Shown: positions 8,001-18,000 of the stretch, one piece after another | Position numbering within the stretch: position 1 is the stretch's first letter | Layout of the letters: each line of letters opens with the position of its first letter | From: CALUVN01 sp944323595 | Lineage (GTDB): Bacteria > Cyanobacteriota > Vampirovibrionia > Gastranaerophilales > Gastranaerophilaceae | NCBI GenBank assembly: GCA_963931255.1 | Contig: OZ006972.1 | Location: 434,001-498,000, forward strand | DNA length: 64,000 nt | Direction of reading: 5' to 3' | Translations under genes and position numbers: made by a program | The notes under the pieces: model-generated | Databases searched by the model: none | Seen by the model: only the letters and a program-made list of their open reading frames with translations | Told to the model about the DNA's origin: nothing

Positions 8001-9057
8001 TGCCGGCTTTTAATAAAGTTTTGTCATAGCCTGCGTTTAATAAGTTACCGTTTTCAAGGTTGATTACAATGTCATTTCTTGCATCAAGGTTGTTGTTTGT
8101 AGAAGAATCACCAATTACAACATCTGAATTGCTGTTTGTAACTTTGATGTTGCTGCCTGTAACTTTTCCTTTAACATTGATACCTTGAGAACCAGCGTTT
8201 GTGAGGATTGTATCATTGCCGGCGTTTTGAACTTTTGCTGCTGAAGCGATTTTGATACCGCCATTTGCGCCGTTTGTAAGTTCAATGTTGCCGTTGTTTG
8301 CCATATTTTTAACTGTACCGTTTACTTCAATTCCGTTTGAAGTTTTAATTACGATATTTCCGTTTTCTGCTGCAAACTGGTTGCCGCTGGTAGCTTCTGT
8401 ATTAACTAATTGAGAAAATAAAGCATTTGCCTGTGCTGCTGAGTTGAATACATCTGTGTTACCTTTAACACCTGACATAATTCCTGCATTTGCACCGATT
8501 GTTGCTGTTTTTGCAAGAACTTCAACATCTCCTCTTGAAATTACTTTACCATTGATTGTTACATTGGAAGTACCATCTTTAACCATTGAAAGATCTTGTG
8601 TTAAATAGAGTTTCTTATAGTTTTTGAAATCATCGGAATTTGGGGTATAAACAGCTAAAGAACCAACGTTAAGAACACCTGATGCTCCTACAACCATACC
8701 GTTAGGTGAAACGAATACAGCTTGTCCGTTGTAGAAGTTGCCATCTCTCATTGTGTTAACAATACCGTTGATATTAATTTGGTTATCAACAAGGTTTACG
8801 AATTTTTCAATATTGTGCGCACCGTATTTGTAAATAAGGTTTGCAATATCGCCTTCTGAAAGATTGAAGTCTTTGTATTGTCTGAAACCTGTTGTTCCGT
8901 TTACTGCACTAGGATTGATGTTGAAAACACCGTTGTTGTTTTGAACACCAGTAATAGTGCTTGCCATTACATTTAAAGCCATTGTTTGATGTGCCAAGAA
9001 ACATACTGTGAGCAATGATGCTACAAGTTTTCTTTTGTTAATTTTTCCGTGATCCAT
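5032..9057 (-). CDS. Exported haemagglutinin-type protein with (Asp-Ala)250 linker and C-terminal PilZ domain
   Basis: 1341 residues counted from the ATG at 9057. That start has AGGAAG upstream and aligns with the start of the neighbouring paralogue; a start at 9084 would add nine residues. In order: a positively charged, hydrophobic signal peptide (about 1-33); a filamentous-haemagglutinin/TPS-like N-terminal domain shared with the two paralogues to about residue 240; a beta-rich Asn/Gly repeat region to about 660; an uninterrupted Asp-Ala dipeptide run from 682 to 1182; an acidic Ser/Asp stretch to about 1215; and a PilZ domain from about 1237. PilZ hallmarks are RxxxR at 1237-1241 and DxSxxG at 1264-1269. 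PilZ domains bind cyclic di-GMP in the cytoplasm, so the combination with an export signal is unexpected. No TpsB/FhaC-type pore is in the window. Confidence 0.85.
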   Translation of the reverse strand: MDHGKINKRKLVASLLTVCFLAHQTMALNVMASTITGVQNNNGVFNINPSAVNGTTGFRQYKDFNLSEGDIANLIYKYGAHNIEKFVNLVDNQININGIVNTMRDGNFYNGQAVFVSPNGMVVGASGVLNVGSLAVYTPNSDDFKNYKKLYLTQDLSMVKDGTSNVTINGKVISRGDVEVLAKTATIGANAGIMSGVKGNTDVFNSAAQANALFSQLVNTEATSGNQFAAENGNIVIKTSNGIEVNGTVKNMANNGNIELTNGANGGIKIASAAKVQNAGNDTILTNAGSQGINVKGKVTGSNIKVTNSNSDVVIGDSSTNNNLDARNDIVINLENGNLLNAGYDKTLLKAGNDLNIDVKNGKIGTFHNDGVGPDARDLTKSVNINVQGKVNAKTTDTNNSGNNLSINMASKDSNMNVDSIIADGQVALLADSSTKGQTPYSILNASSDSSKANVQGTGVSLIASGSIGTKGNKLTFNQTDADNYEFNALAINDINVKGLDDAHSQTNVGTMIARNGSINAEFAGNVDINETTAAKDLNITTRGAELNIKNLGSVPNTPVDYYGPNGNIKPQNVELKALDINKNTRVDKNWADSIVKVENGRLQDGGEMTITADNIYADGVYVSLGKDNYGTRVKDDSTNPIEGDDLTLTAKAVRPEDVTAIGRDEDERNYYGDDEMPLDSDADADADADADADADADADADADADADADADADADADADADADADADADADADADADADADADADADADADADADADADADADADADADADADADADADADADADADADADADADADADADADADADADADADADADADADADADADADADADADADADADADADADADADADADADADADADADADADADADADADADADADADADADADADADADADADADADADADADADADADADADADADADADADADADADADADADADADADADADADADADADADADADADADADADADADADADADADADADADADADADADADADADADADADADADADADADADADADADADADADADADADADADADADADADADADADADADADADADADADADADADADADADADADADADADADADADADADADADADADADADADADADADADADADADADADADADADADADADADADADADADADADADADADADADADADADSDADADVDADSDTDADADSDADADSDDDSVSEYDNMGKLTYKKDYSENISTIDKRQYMRFQVEGNRNPVELAQNSKIESLVDISRGGIALKHHNQVKVGDVIPVQISYGDLDIQADVKVVSATDRRAGAEFINLDQATANKLLYMNVLLEENQTISLNK
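5512..7014 (-). repeat. GAYGCN hexamer array encoding (Asp-Ala)n
   Basis: 1503 bp of six-base units, GAT or GAC followed by GCA, GCC or GCT, encode 501 residues of strict Asp-Ala alternation. Third positions vary, so the DNA is degenerate while the protein is perfectly regular. Higher-order copies exist: a 30-bp unit is repeated exactly at 5821, 5851 and 5881. Such tracts expand and contract by slippage or recombination. The unit contains no stop in several frames, which creates long false frames on both strands. Confidence 0.97.
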
Positions 9058-9271
9058 GCTGTACTTCCTTTCAATTTTTCCCAATTTTTTAACTATTTAT
9101 ATTCCGTGTAAACTTTATTTTATCAAGAGGGATTTGTTTTTTCTAGTAATTTTTAAATTTATTACAATTAATTAACATGCCCCTATAGTTTATATTTATA
9201 TAAAAAACAGAACAAAAAAAATATTGCCTATTTGTAACAAAATATTAAGATAAATAATATATCCAATATAT

Positions 9272-9305
9272 AATAAAGAGGTAATATACATATTACCTCT
9301 TTATT
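9272..9305 (-). terminator. Terminator of the 860-residue surface protein gene
   Basis: A perfect 15-bp stem (AATAAAGAGGTAATA and its complement) with a 4-nt loop lies 25 nt downstream of the stop at 9331. Confidence 0.85.
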
Positions 9306-9330
9306 CATTAGCTACATTTTGATATCCCAA

Positions 9331-11913
9331 TTATTCTTCTACGTCTGATGGTTTATTGATATCTGCAACCTCGCCATTGATTTGAAGTTCCCCCTGGCTG
9401 TTGAGAAACTGAACTACATTCTCTGTTGAAGTTACTTTACCGTTAACTGTCGTTCCGTTTGCACCGGTGTTTACAAATCTTATGTTTTCATCATTATTAA
9501 TTTGTGCATTTTTGCCTACAGTTAGACCTGTACCATAGTTGGATATTACTATTGAATCAGATTTATTATTAATTTGACCGTCAATATATAAGCTGCCGTC
9601 ATTGTTTATTGCAGTAAATTTATTTGTATCAAAATTGCCGTTAAGTTCCATTCCGTCATTGCCTGAATTTTTAATTAGAAGTTTATCTGCTGCAATATAA
9701 GAGTCTTTATCTATATACAGACCTGTACCTTCGTTATTGATAACGGTCTGAATTTCAACTCCATCGTCCGGATTAGTTAAAAATAAAGCATTTTCTATTT
9801 TTAATTGACCTGCTTTATTGTTAATTTGCACAGAGGAAACACCTGATACCCCTCCGCCGTCAATATTCAATCCTTTAAGGCCGGTATTTGTCACCTCAGC
9901 CTTGTTGCCGAAAACGTGACCGGTCAAACGAATATTATCACCGCTGTTTTTTACAGTTACTTTATTGTCGCTGGTGATGGCACCGTTTATCCGCATACCG
10001 CCTTTTGTATTTGTCACTGTTGTATTACCTGATTGTGCAAGTATATTAAAATCCTCATCATAAGTGTGAAAACTGCTTATCTGCCCATCATGGGTTATAC
10101 CGTTTTCTCCAAAGTTTTGGACTGATACATCTCCGTGTTCAGATGCTATATATCCGTCTTCACCGATTATTACTCCATAGCCAGAGTTTGAAAGTTTTAA
10201 ATTACCATTTTTGGTATATACTTTACCATTAACTTCAAGATTGTTTGTCTTATTTATAATAGTTGTATTACCGTCAGTTAGAACAGAGCCATCAATAGAT
10301 GTACCTTTTTCACCATAATTAAGGATTGTTGTAGTGCCATCTGTATTTGTAATTATACCTTTTGATGCAACATTCATTGCACCATCACCTTTGTTAGTAA
10401 TACCAAGTTTGCCGTTTGAATTTTCAATTGTTCCGTTTACATCAAGAGAGCCTGCATAATTTAAGATGGTAGTGTTACCATTGTTTGCAAGTTTCCCGTT
10501 AAATTTTGCACCTGTATTACCAAAATTTTGGGTAAATACAGCCCCGTTATGGTTTATATTTGCATCTGCAGTAACTTCCATGCCGGTACCGCTGCTATTC
10601 ATATTCAGCGCGCCCTCAGTATTCATTGTGCCGCCAACTGTTAATTTACCGGCCTTGTTTGTTAATACGGTAGATTTTGTATTCTCAATTTCGCCGTTCA
10701 TTGTTAAACCATAGGAGCCGGTATTCAGCAGACGAATTACTCCGTTGTTAGAAAGTTTTGCCCCTGATTTTATATCAAGATTTCTGCCTTCGTTTGTAAT
10801 AAGAAGATTGCCGCCTTTGTTTGCAATGTTACCTGAAATTTCCATACGGCTTGCTGTATTTTTCAATGTTGTTGCACCGTTCTGGTTGCTGATATTACCG
10901 GAAATATTCAGTTGATTGCGATTGTTTACAACAAGAACATTCCCTTTTTGGTTTTCTATTGTTCCTTTTATATAAGCGCCGTCCTCACCATTATTTGTTA
11001 TAGAGATATTACCGCGGTTAGACAGTTTGCCCTCTACATGTAAAGAACCGCCATTATTGTTAACTATAATATTACCGTTGGAATTTTCTATAGTACCGCC
11101 AAGATATGTATTATGTGAGCCTGAATTAGTAAAAGTTATGCTGCCTTTACCGAAATTTTTGATGGTACCGGCTGTATCTATTTTACCGATATTGGAATCA
11201 CTTTTTATTACAATTTTACCGTTTTCTGCTGCAAATGAATTTGCGTTAGTAACTTTTACATTTACCAGCTGGTTAAATAGATTGTTTGCCTGTTGTGCGG
11301 AATTAAAAGCAGAAGCATTCTTTACACCTGCAAGCAGTTGAGAACTTGCGCCAAGTTCCGTATCTTTTGCTAAAAGCTCTATATTGCTCCGTGACAGAAC
11401 TTTTCCGTTAATTGTTACATCAGCTTTACCTGTAGCAACAGAACTCAAATCTTTTGTCATATAATTTGCTTTGTAATCTTTATAATCTGCAGTACTGGGT
11501 GTATAAACAGCCAGTGAACCGACGTTTAAAACGCCTGATGCGCCGACAACCATTCCTTGCGGAGAAACAAATATTGCCTGTCCGTTATAAAAATTGCCAT
11601 CGCGCATTGTATTAACTATACCGTTTATATTAATCTTACCGTCAACAAGGTTTACAAACTTCGCAAGATTGCTGGAGCCATGTTTGAATATAAGATTTGC
11701 AATATCTCCCTCTGACAGATTAAAATTTGAATAATTTCTAAAACCTACATTTCCCTTTATATCAGTAGGGTTGATGTTGTATACGCCATTGTTACCTGTA
11801 ACGCCTGTAATGTTTGTGGCAAATGCATTGAGCATCAGCGATTGTTGTGCAAGAAAACAGACTGTCATTATTGATGCTATCAGCCGTGTTTTGCTAATTC
11901 CTAATTTTTTCAT
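9331..11913 (-). CDS. Exported haemagglutinin-type repeat protein (860 aa)
   Basis: Second member of the three-gene family. The ATG at 11913 has AGGAAG upstream. A signal peptide (about 1-33, cleavage plausible after an Ala-containing stretch) is followed by the same N-terminal domain of about 240 residues as its neighbours. That domain matches the filamentous-haemagglutinin/TPS type expected to start a right-handed beta-helix. From about 250 onward come degenerate repeats of 16-20 residues dominated by Asn, Gly, Thr and Ile ('GTIENxNG'-like), as in beta-helical adhesins. It ends in a short acidic tail, with no PilZ domain, LPxTG motif or membrane anchor. It is probably secreted or displayed on the outer membrane, by a partner not seen here. 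Confidence 0.85.
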   Translation of the reverse strand: MKKLGISKTRLIASIMTVCFLAQQSLMLNAFATNITGVTGNNGVYNINPTDIKGNVGFRNYSNFNLSEGDIANLIFKHGSSNLAKFVNLVDGKININGIVNTMRDGNFYNGQAIFVSPQGMVVGASGVLNVGSLAVYTPSTADYKDYKANYMTKDLSSVATGKADVTINGKVLSRSNIELLAKDTELGASSQLLAGVKNASAFNSAQQANNLFNQLVNVKVTNANSFAAENGKIVIKSDSNIGKIDTAGTIKNFGKGSITFTNSGSHNTYLGGTIENSNGNIIVNNNGGSLHVEGKLSNRGNISITNNGEDGAYIKGTIENQKGNVLVVNNRNQLNISGNISNQNGATTLKNTASRMEISGNIANKGGNLLITNEGRNLDIKSGAKLSNNGVIRLLNTGSYGLTMNGEIENTKSTVLTNKAGKLTVGGTMNTEGALNMNSSGTGMEVTADANINHNGAVFTQNFGNTGAKFNGKLANNGNTTILNYAGSLDVNGTIENSNGKLGITNKGDGAMNVASKGIITNTDGTTTILNYGEKGTSIDGSVLTDGNTTIINKTNNLEVNGKVYTKNGNLKLSNSGYGVIIGEDGYIASEHGDVSVQNFGENGITHDGQISSFHTYDEDFNILAQSGNTTVTNTKGGMRINGAITSDNKVTVKNSGDNIRLTGHVFGNKAEVTNTGLKGLNIDGGGVSGVSSVQINNKAGQLKIENALFLTNPDDGVEIQTVINNEGTGLYIDKDSYIAADKLLIKNSGNDGMELNGNFDTNKFTAINNDGSLYIDGQINNKSDSIVISNYGTGLTVGKNAQINNDENIRFVNTGANGTTVNGKVTSTENVVQFLNSQGELQINGEVADINKPSDVEE

Positions 11914-12037
11914 GTAATCTTCCTTTCAATTTCCCCGTTGTTTTATAATAAATTTCCCCAATTTCAAATTATTATATGTTTATATAAAAAATATTTATTC
12001 CGGAATATTGCCTGAATGTTAAAAAATATTACAATGC

Positions 12038-12072
12038 AAAACGGGATAATCTTTTTTTGATTATCCCGTTTT
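12038..12072 (-). terminator. Terminator of the 3192-residue surface protein gene
   Basis: A perfect 14-bp stem (AAAACGGGATAATC and complement) around a 7-nt loop, 26 nt beyond the stop at 12098, with flanking A/T runs. Confidence 0.9.
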
Positions 12073-12097
12073 AGTTTATTAAGTGTGGCTTAAAAGA

Positions 12098-15000
12098 CTA
12101 TTTATTTTTTCTCAAGTCTTGTTGAACAACACCTTCAGCTGCTTCGGCTGTTCCGTTAATTTTTATTCCGTCTTTACCGGTATTTCTTAACGTAACTTTT
12201 TTAGAACCTGATTTAACTGCTCCGTTAATTTCAATTCCGGCTTCATCATTAGCGTTAACAACTGTTGTGTTGCCGTCTTTTGAAGATACTGTGCCATTGA
12301 TTTTAGCACCGTCAGCACCTTTGTTTAAAAGGTGAATATCGCCGGCTCCGTTAGTAACATCACCGTTAACTTCGAATTTACCGTCATTATTGATGAATTG
12401 TACAGTTCCGTCTGTAGAAGCTACTTTACCGTTCATCACAGTACCATCTGCACCGGTATTGCTGATGCGAATATTTTGATCATTATTAATTTCTGCTTGT
12501 TCGCCAATGTTCAAGCCGGTACCGTGGTTTGAAATGATAAGCATATCAGAAGAGTTGTTAATTTTACCATTTACATTCAAAGCGCCTGCATTGTTTAACA
12601 CTGTAACTTTTGCATTTGTATCTAATGAACCGTTAACATTCATTCCCTCATCACCTGCATTTTGAATTAACAATTCACCTGAGTTAAGAATGTTTGCATT
12701 TTCATTGATGTTTAATTTGTTACCTGTATTGGTAATATTCATATTGTGTTCCTGATTAGCGATTGTACCGTCAATGTTCAAATCGCCGCCTCTGTTTGTA
12801 ACTGCGATTGAATCAAATCCGATAATACCGCCGTCAAGATTCATACCACCTTCACCATTATTAACAATTCTTACAGGACCGCCTGATACGATTCCGGAAG
12901 TAGAACTTGCGTTAAGTTTATTTCCGTTGTTAAGGATTGCTAAATCAGATTGTGATGCAATTGAACCATTGAAGTTCAAATCACCGTTTACGTTTGTGAT
13001 TGAGGTTGTTCCTGCAGTACCGATAATATTACCGTCAGCATCTTTTGTTACACCATTGTTAATAGCTCCGTCAAGAGTCATACCGCCATCACCGGTGTTT
13101 TGAATCAGGACTTCGCCATTCATATTTGTAATCATACTTTCTTCACCGGTTACAAGAGCTGTACCTCTGTTTGTCAGGTTCAAATTGCCGTTGGTGTTTT
13201 CAATAGTACCGTTAACTGTGAATTGACCAGCGTTGTTTGTAATTGCAGTTGATTCAGTATTTGTAATTGTACCATCTACAGTCAGTCCGCCGTTTCCACT
13301 GTTTACTACTCTTACGGTTGAATCATTTGAAACTTTAGCATTTTGACCGAAGTTCAAAGCGTTACCTGTATTTGTGAATGCGAGGTTACCGTCTTTGTTA
13401 TCAATTACGCCGTTTACATTCAGGTCACCTGCTTTATTAATGATTGTTGTATCGCCTGAGTTTTCGATTGTACCATCAAGTTGGGCACCGTCTTCACCGT
13501 AGTTGAATACTCTGAGTTCATCATTATTTGAAAGTTTTCCTGTTTCTGTAAGGATAATTGATTTACCGTGGTTAGTAATACCGAGTTTGCCGTCGGAATT
13601 GTTTACTGAACCGCCGATTACAACTGAACCATCGTGGTTAATTATTGTTGTATTGCCTACTGAATTTGACATTGTTCCATCAATTGTTATGCCATCAGCA
13701 CCTGTGTTTTGTGCGAAGATTGCGCCATCTTTGTTGTGAACAATTCCGTTTTCGGTAATATGCATACCGTCTCCGGCACTAGTCAAATTCAAGTTGCCTG
13801 TTGTTTCCATTGTACCAGCAATTTCAAGAGTTCCGGCTGTATTTGTTACTGAAGTACTGCCGTTTGAATTAATAGTACCGTCAAGATTCATACCGGCTGC
13901 ACCTGTATTTTGAATTACAGTTTTGCCGTTATTTGAAACAACACTGTCTGTACCTAATTTCAAGCCTGTACCTGCACTTGTAATATTCAGATTACCGTCT
14001 TTGTTTGTTACGGTTCCGTTGATTACAATTGAACCATCTTTGCTTGTAATTGCTGTGGATTCAGTATTTTCAAGTGTGCCGTCAATTGTTACACCGCCAA
14101 CACCTGTGTTGAATACTCTTAATACAGAATCATTTGTTACTTTTGCATCTGAACCGATGTTAAGAGCATTACCATTGTTAGCTAATGATAATTTGCCGTT
14201 TGTGTTATCTATTGTGCCGTTAACATTCAGGTCACCTGCATTGTTTGTTATCAAAGTTTGACCGGAGTTTTTAACTGTTCCGTCAATTGTTGTTCCGTTT
14301 TCACCGTAGTTGAGAATATTCAGATTATCATTATTGCTGATAACAGCAGTATCTGTAACATTAATATCAGTACCTTTGTTTGTCAGGTTCAATTTACCGT
14401 TCTGATTATCAATCAGACCTGAAACATTCAGTTCACCGCCGTTATTAATAATTGTTGTATCTCCGTCAGCTTTAACTGTACCGCTGATTGAAGTTCCATT
14501 GTCACCTGAGTTTGTAATTCTTGTTGTACCGATATTTGCAACACTGCCTGCAATATTCATACCAGAACCAAGGTTGGTTATTTCAAGGTTACCGTTGTTA
14601 TCAACCATTCCATCGATATTCAAAGCGCCTTGAGTATTATTGATAGTTGTGTCACCATCAGTATCTACCAGACCGCCTAAGACCATACCGCCTTGTCCGA
14701 TATTTTGGATTGTGGTTGAACCATTGTTAGCCAGTTTACCTGTTGTATCAAGATACAATGCATTGCCGCTGTTTGTTACATTCAGGATGCCGTTTTCGTT
14801 TGTTACGGTGCCTGTAATTTTCATATCACCGGCTCTGTTAGTTAACAAGGTTGTATCTGTATTTGTTACTGCTCCAGCAACATTCATGCCACCTTGACCT
14901 GCATTTACGATGGTAAGTTCTGAATCATTACTTACTGTTGCATCACTTGCTATATTCAAGGCATTTCCGTTGTTGGAAAGTGATAACTTACCGTTTGTAT

Positions 15001-18000
15001 TGTCTACTGTACCGTTTACATTCAAGTCACCTGCATTGTTTGTTATCATTGTTTGACCGGCATTTTTAACTGTTCCGTCAATTGTTGTTCCGTTTGCACC
15101 TTCATTCAGGATGTTCAAGTCATCATTGTTGCTGATTAAACCTGATACATTAATTGCTGTACCCTTGTTTGTAATATTTAATCTGCCGTCTTGATTATTG
15201 ATATTTCCTGGAACATTCAAGTCGCCGGCGTTGTTGATTACAGTTGTTGCGCCTTGAGTGTTCAAGTTACCACTGATTAATGCACCGTCTGCACCTGAAT
15301 TTGTAATTGATGTTGTACCGATATTTGATACATCACCGGCAATATTTAAACCGCTGCCGCTGTTGTTTACGGATAATGTACCTTCGGTATCTACTGTTCC
15401 GTCTATATTCAATGCACCTTGAGTATTATTAATAGTTGTGTCACCATCAGTATCTACCAGACCGCCTAAGACCATACCGCCTTGTCCGATATTTTGGATT
15501 GTGGTTGAACCATTGTTAGCCAGTTTACCTGTTGTATCAAGATACAATGCATTGCCGCTGTTTGTTACATTCAGGATGCCGTTTTCATTTGTTACGGTGC
15601 CTGTAATTTTCATATCACCGGCTCTGTTAGTTAACAAGGTTGTATCTGTATTTGTTACTGTGCCGGCTACATTCATGCCACCTTGACCTGCATTTACGAT
15701 GGTAAGTTCTGAATCATTACTTACTGTTGCATCACTTGCTATATTCAAGGCATTTCCGTTGTTGGAAAGTGATAACTTACCGTTTGTATTGTCTACTGTA
15801 CCGTTTACATTCAAGTCACCTGCATTGTTTGTTATCATTGTTTGACCGGCATTTTTAACTGTTCCGTCAATTGTTGTTCCGTTTGCACCTTCATTCAGGA
15901 TGTTCAAGTCATCATTGTTGCTGATTAAACCTGATACATTAATTGCTGTACCCTTGTTTGTAATATTTAATCTGCCGTCTTGATTATTGATATTTCCTGG
16001 AACATTCAAGTCGCCGGCGTTGTTGATTACAGTTGTTGCGCCTTGAGTGTTCAAGTTACCACTGATTAATGCACCGTCTGCACCTGAATTTGTAATTGAT
16101 GTTGTACCGATATTTGATACATCACCGGCAATATTTAAACCGCTGCCGCTGTTGTTTACGGATAATGTACCTTCGGTATCTACTGTTCCGTCTATATTCA
16201 ATGCACCTTGAGTATTATTAATAGTTGTGTCACCATCAGTATCTACCAGACCGCCTAAGACCATACCGCCTTGTCCGATATTTTGGATTGTGGTTGAACC
16301 ATTGTTAGCCAGTTTACCTGTTGTATCAAGATACAATGCATTGCCGCTGTTTGTTACATTCAGGATGCCGTTTTCATTTGTTACGGTGCCTGTAATTTTC
16401 ATATCACCGGCTCTGTTAGTTAACAAGGTTGTATCTGTATTTGTTACTGTGCCGGCTACATTCATGCCACCTTGACCTGCATTTACGATGGTAAGTTCTG
16501 AATCATTACTTACTGTTGCATCACTTGCTATATTCAAGGCATTTCCGTTGTTGGAAAGTGATAACTTACCGTTTGTATTGTCTACTGTACCGTTTACATT
16601 CAAGTCACCTGCATTGTTTGTTATCATTGTTTGACCGGCATTTTTAACTGTTCCGTCAATTGTTGTTCCGTTTGCACCTTCATTCAGGATGTTCAAGTCA
16701 TCATTGTTGCTGATTAAACCTGATACATTAATTGCTGTACCCTTGTTTGTAATATTTAATCTGCCGTCTTGATTATTGATATTTCCTGGAACATTCAAGT
16801 CGCCGGCGTTGTTGATTACAGTTGTTGCGCCTTGAGTGTTCAAGTTACCACTGATTAATGCACCGTCTGCACCTGAATTTGTAATTGATGTTGTACCGAT
16901 ATTTGATACATCACCGGCAATATTTAAACCGCTGCCGCTGTTGTTTACGGATAATGTACCTTCGGTATCTACTGTTCCGTCTATATTCAATGCACCTTGA
17001 GTATTATTAATAGTTGTGTCACCATCAGTATCTACCAGACCGCCTAAGACCATACCGCCTTGTCCGATATTTTGGATTGTGGTTGAACCATTGTTAGCCA
17101 GTTTACCTGTTGTATCAAGATACAATGCATTGCCGCTGTTTGTTACATTCAGGATGCCGTTTTCATTTGTTACGGTGCCTGTAATTTTCATATCACCGGC
17201 TCTGTTAGTTAACAAGGTTGTATCTGTATTTGTTACTGTGCCGGCTACATTCATGCCACCTTGACCTGCATTTACGATGGTAAGTTCTGAATCATTACTT
17301 ACTGTTGCATCACTTGCTATATTCAAGGCATTTCCGTTATTGGAAAGTGATAACTTACCGTTTGTATTGTCTACTGTACCGTTTACATTTAAATCGCCTG
17401 CATTGTTTGTTATCATTGTTTGACCGGCATTTTTAACTGTTCCGTTGATTGTTGTGCCGTTTGCACCATTATTAACAATGTTCATAGCGTCGTTATTTTC
17501 GACAAGACCATCGATATTCAAAGCAATACCGTCATTTGTTATACTTAATTTGCCGTCTGAATTATCTACGGTGCCTGTGATATCAAGAACTCCGCCTTTG
17601 TTAGTGATATTTGTAGAACCGTTGTTTGTTACAAGTCCTGCTATTTTCAAATCACCTGCATCGTTTTGAATTGCAGCGTTGCCGTTTGAATTTGAAACTG
17701 TACCGGTAATATTAGTACCGTTTGCACCTGTGTTCCAAACTTTTAATGTATCATCATTTGTAACAGTTCCTGCAATATTCAAGGTGTCACCGTGGTTTGT
17801 AATATTTAATTTTCCTTGAGTATTTGTCAGGATATTGTTAATATTCATATCACCTGCATTATTTGTCAGGATTGAATCGCCTGTATTTTCAATTACACCG
17901 TTGAGTGTCATACCGTTGTCACCTGAATTGAATACCACAAGGTCACCATTATTTTTAACTGTTCCTGCTGATGTCAATTCCAGACCATCTCCGGCATTTG

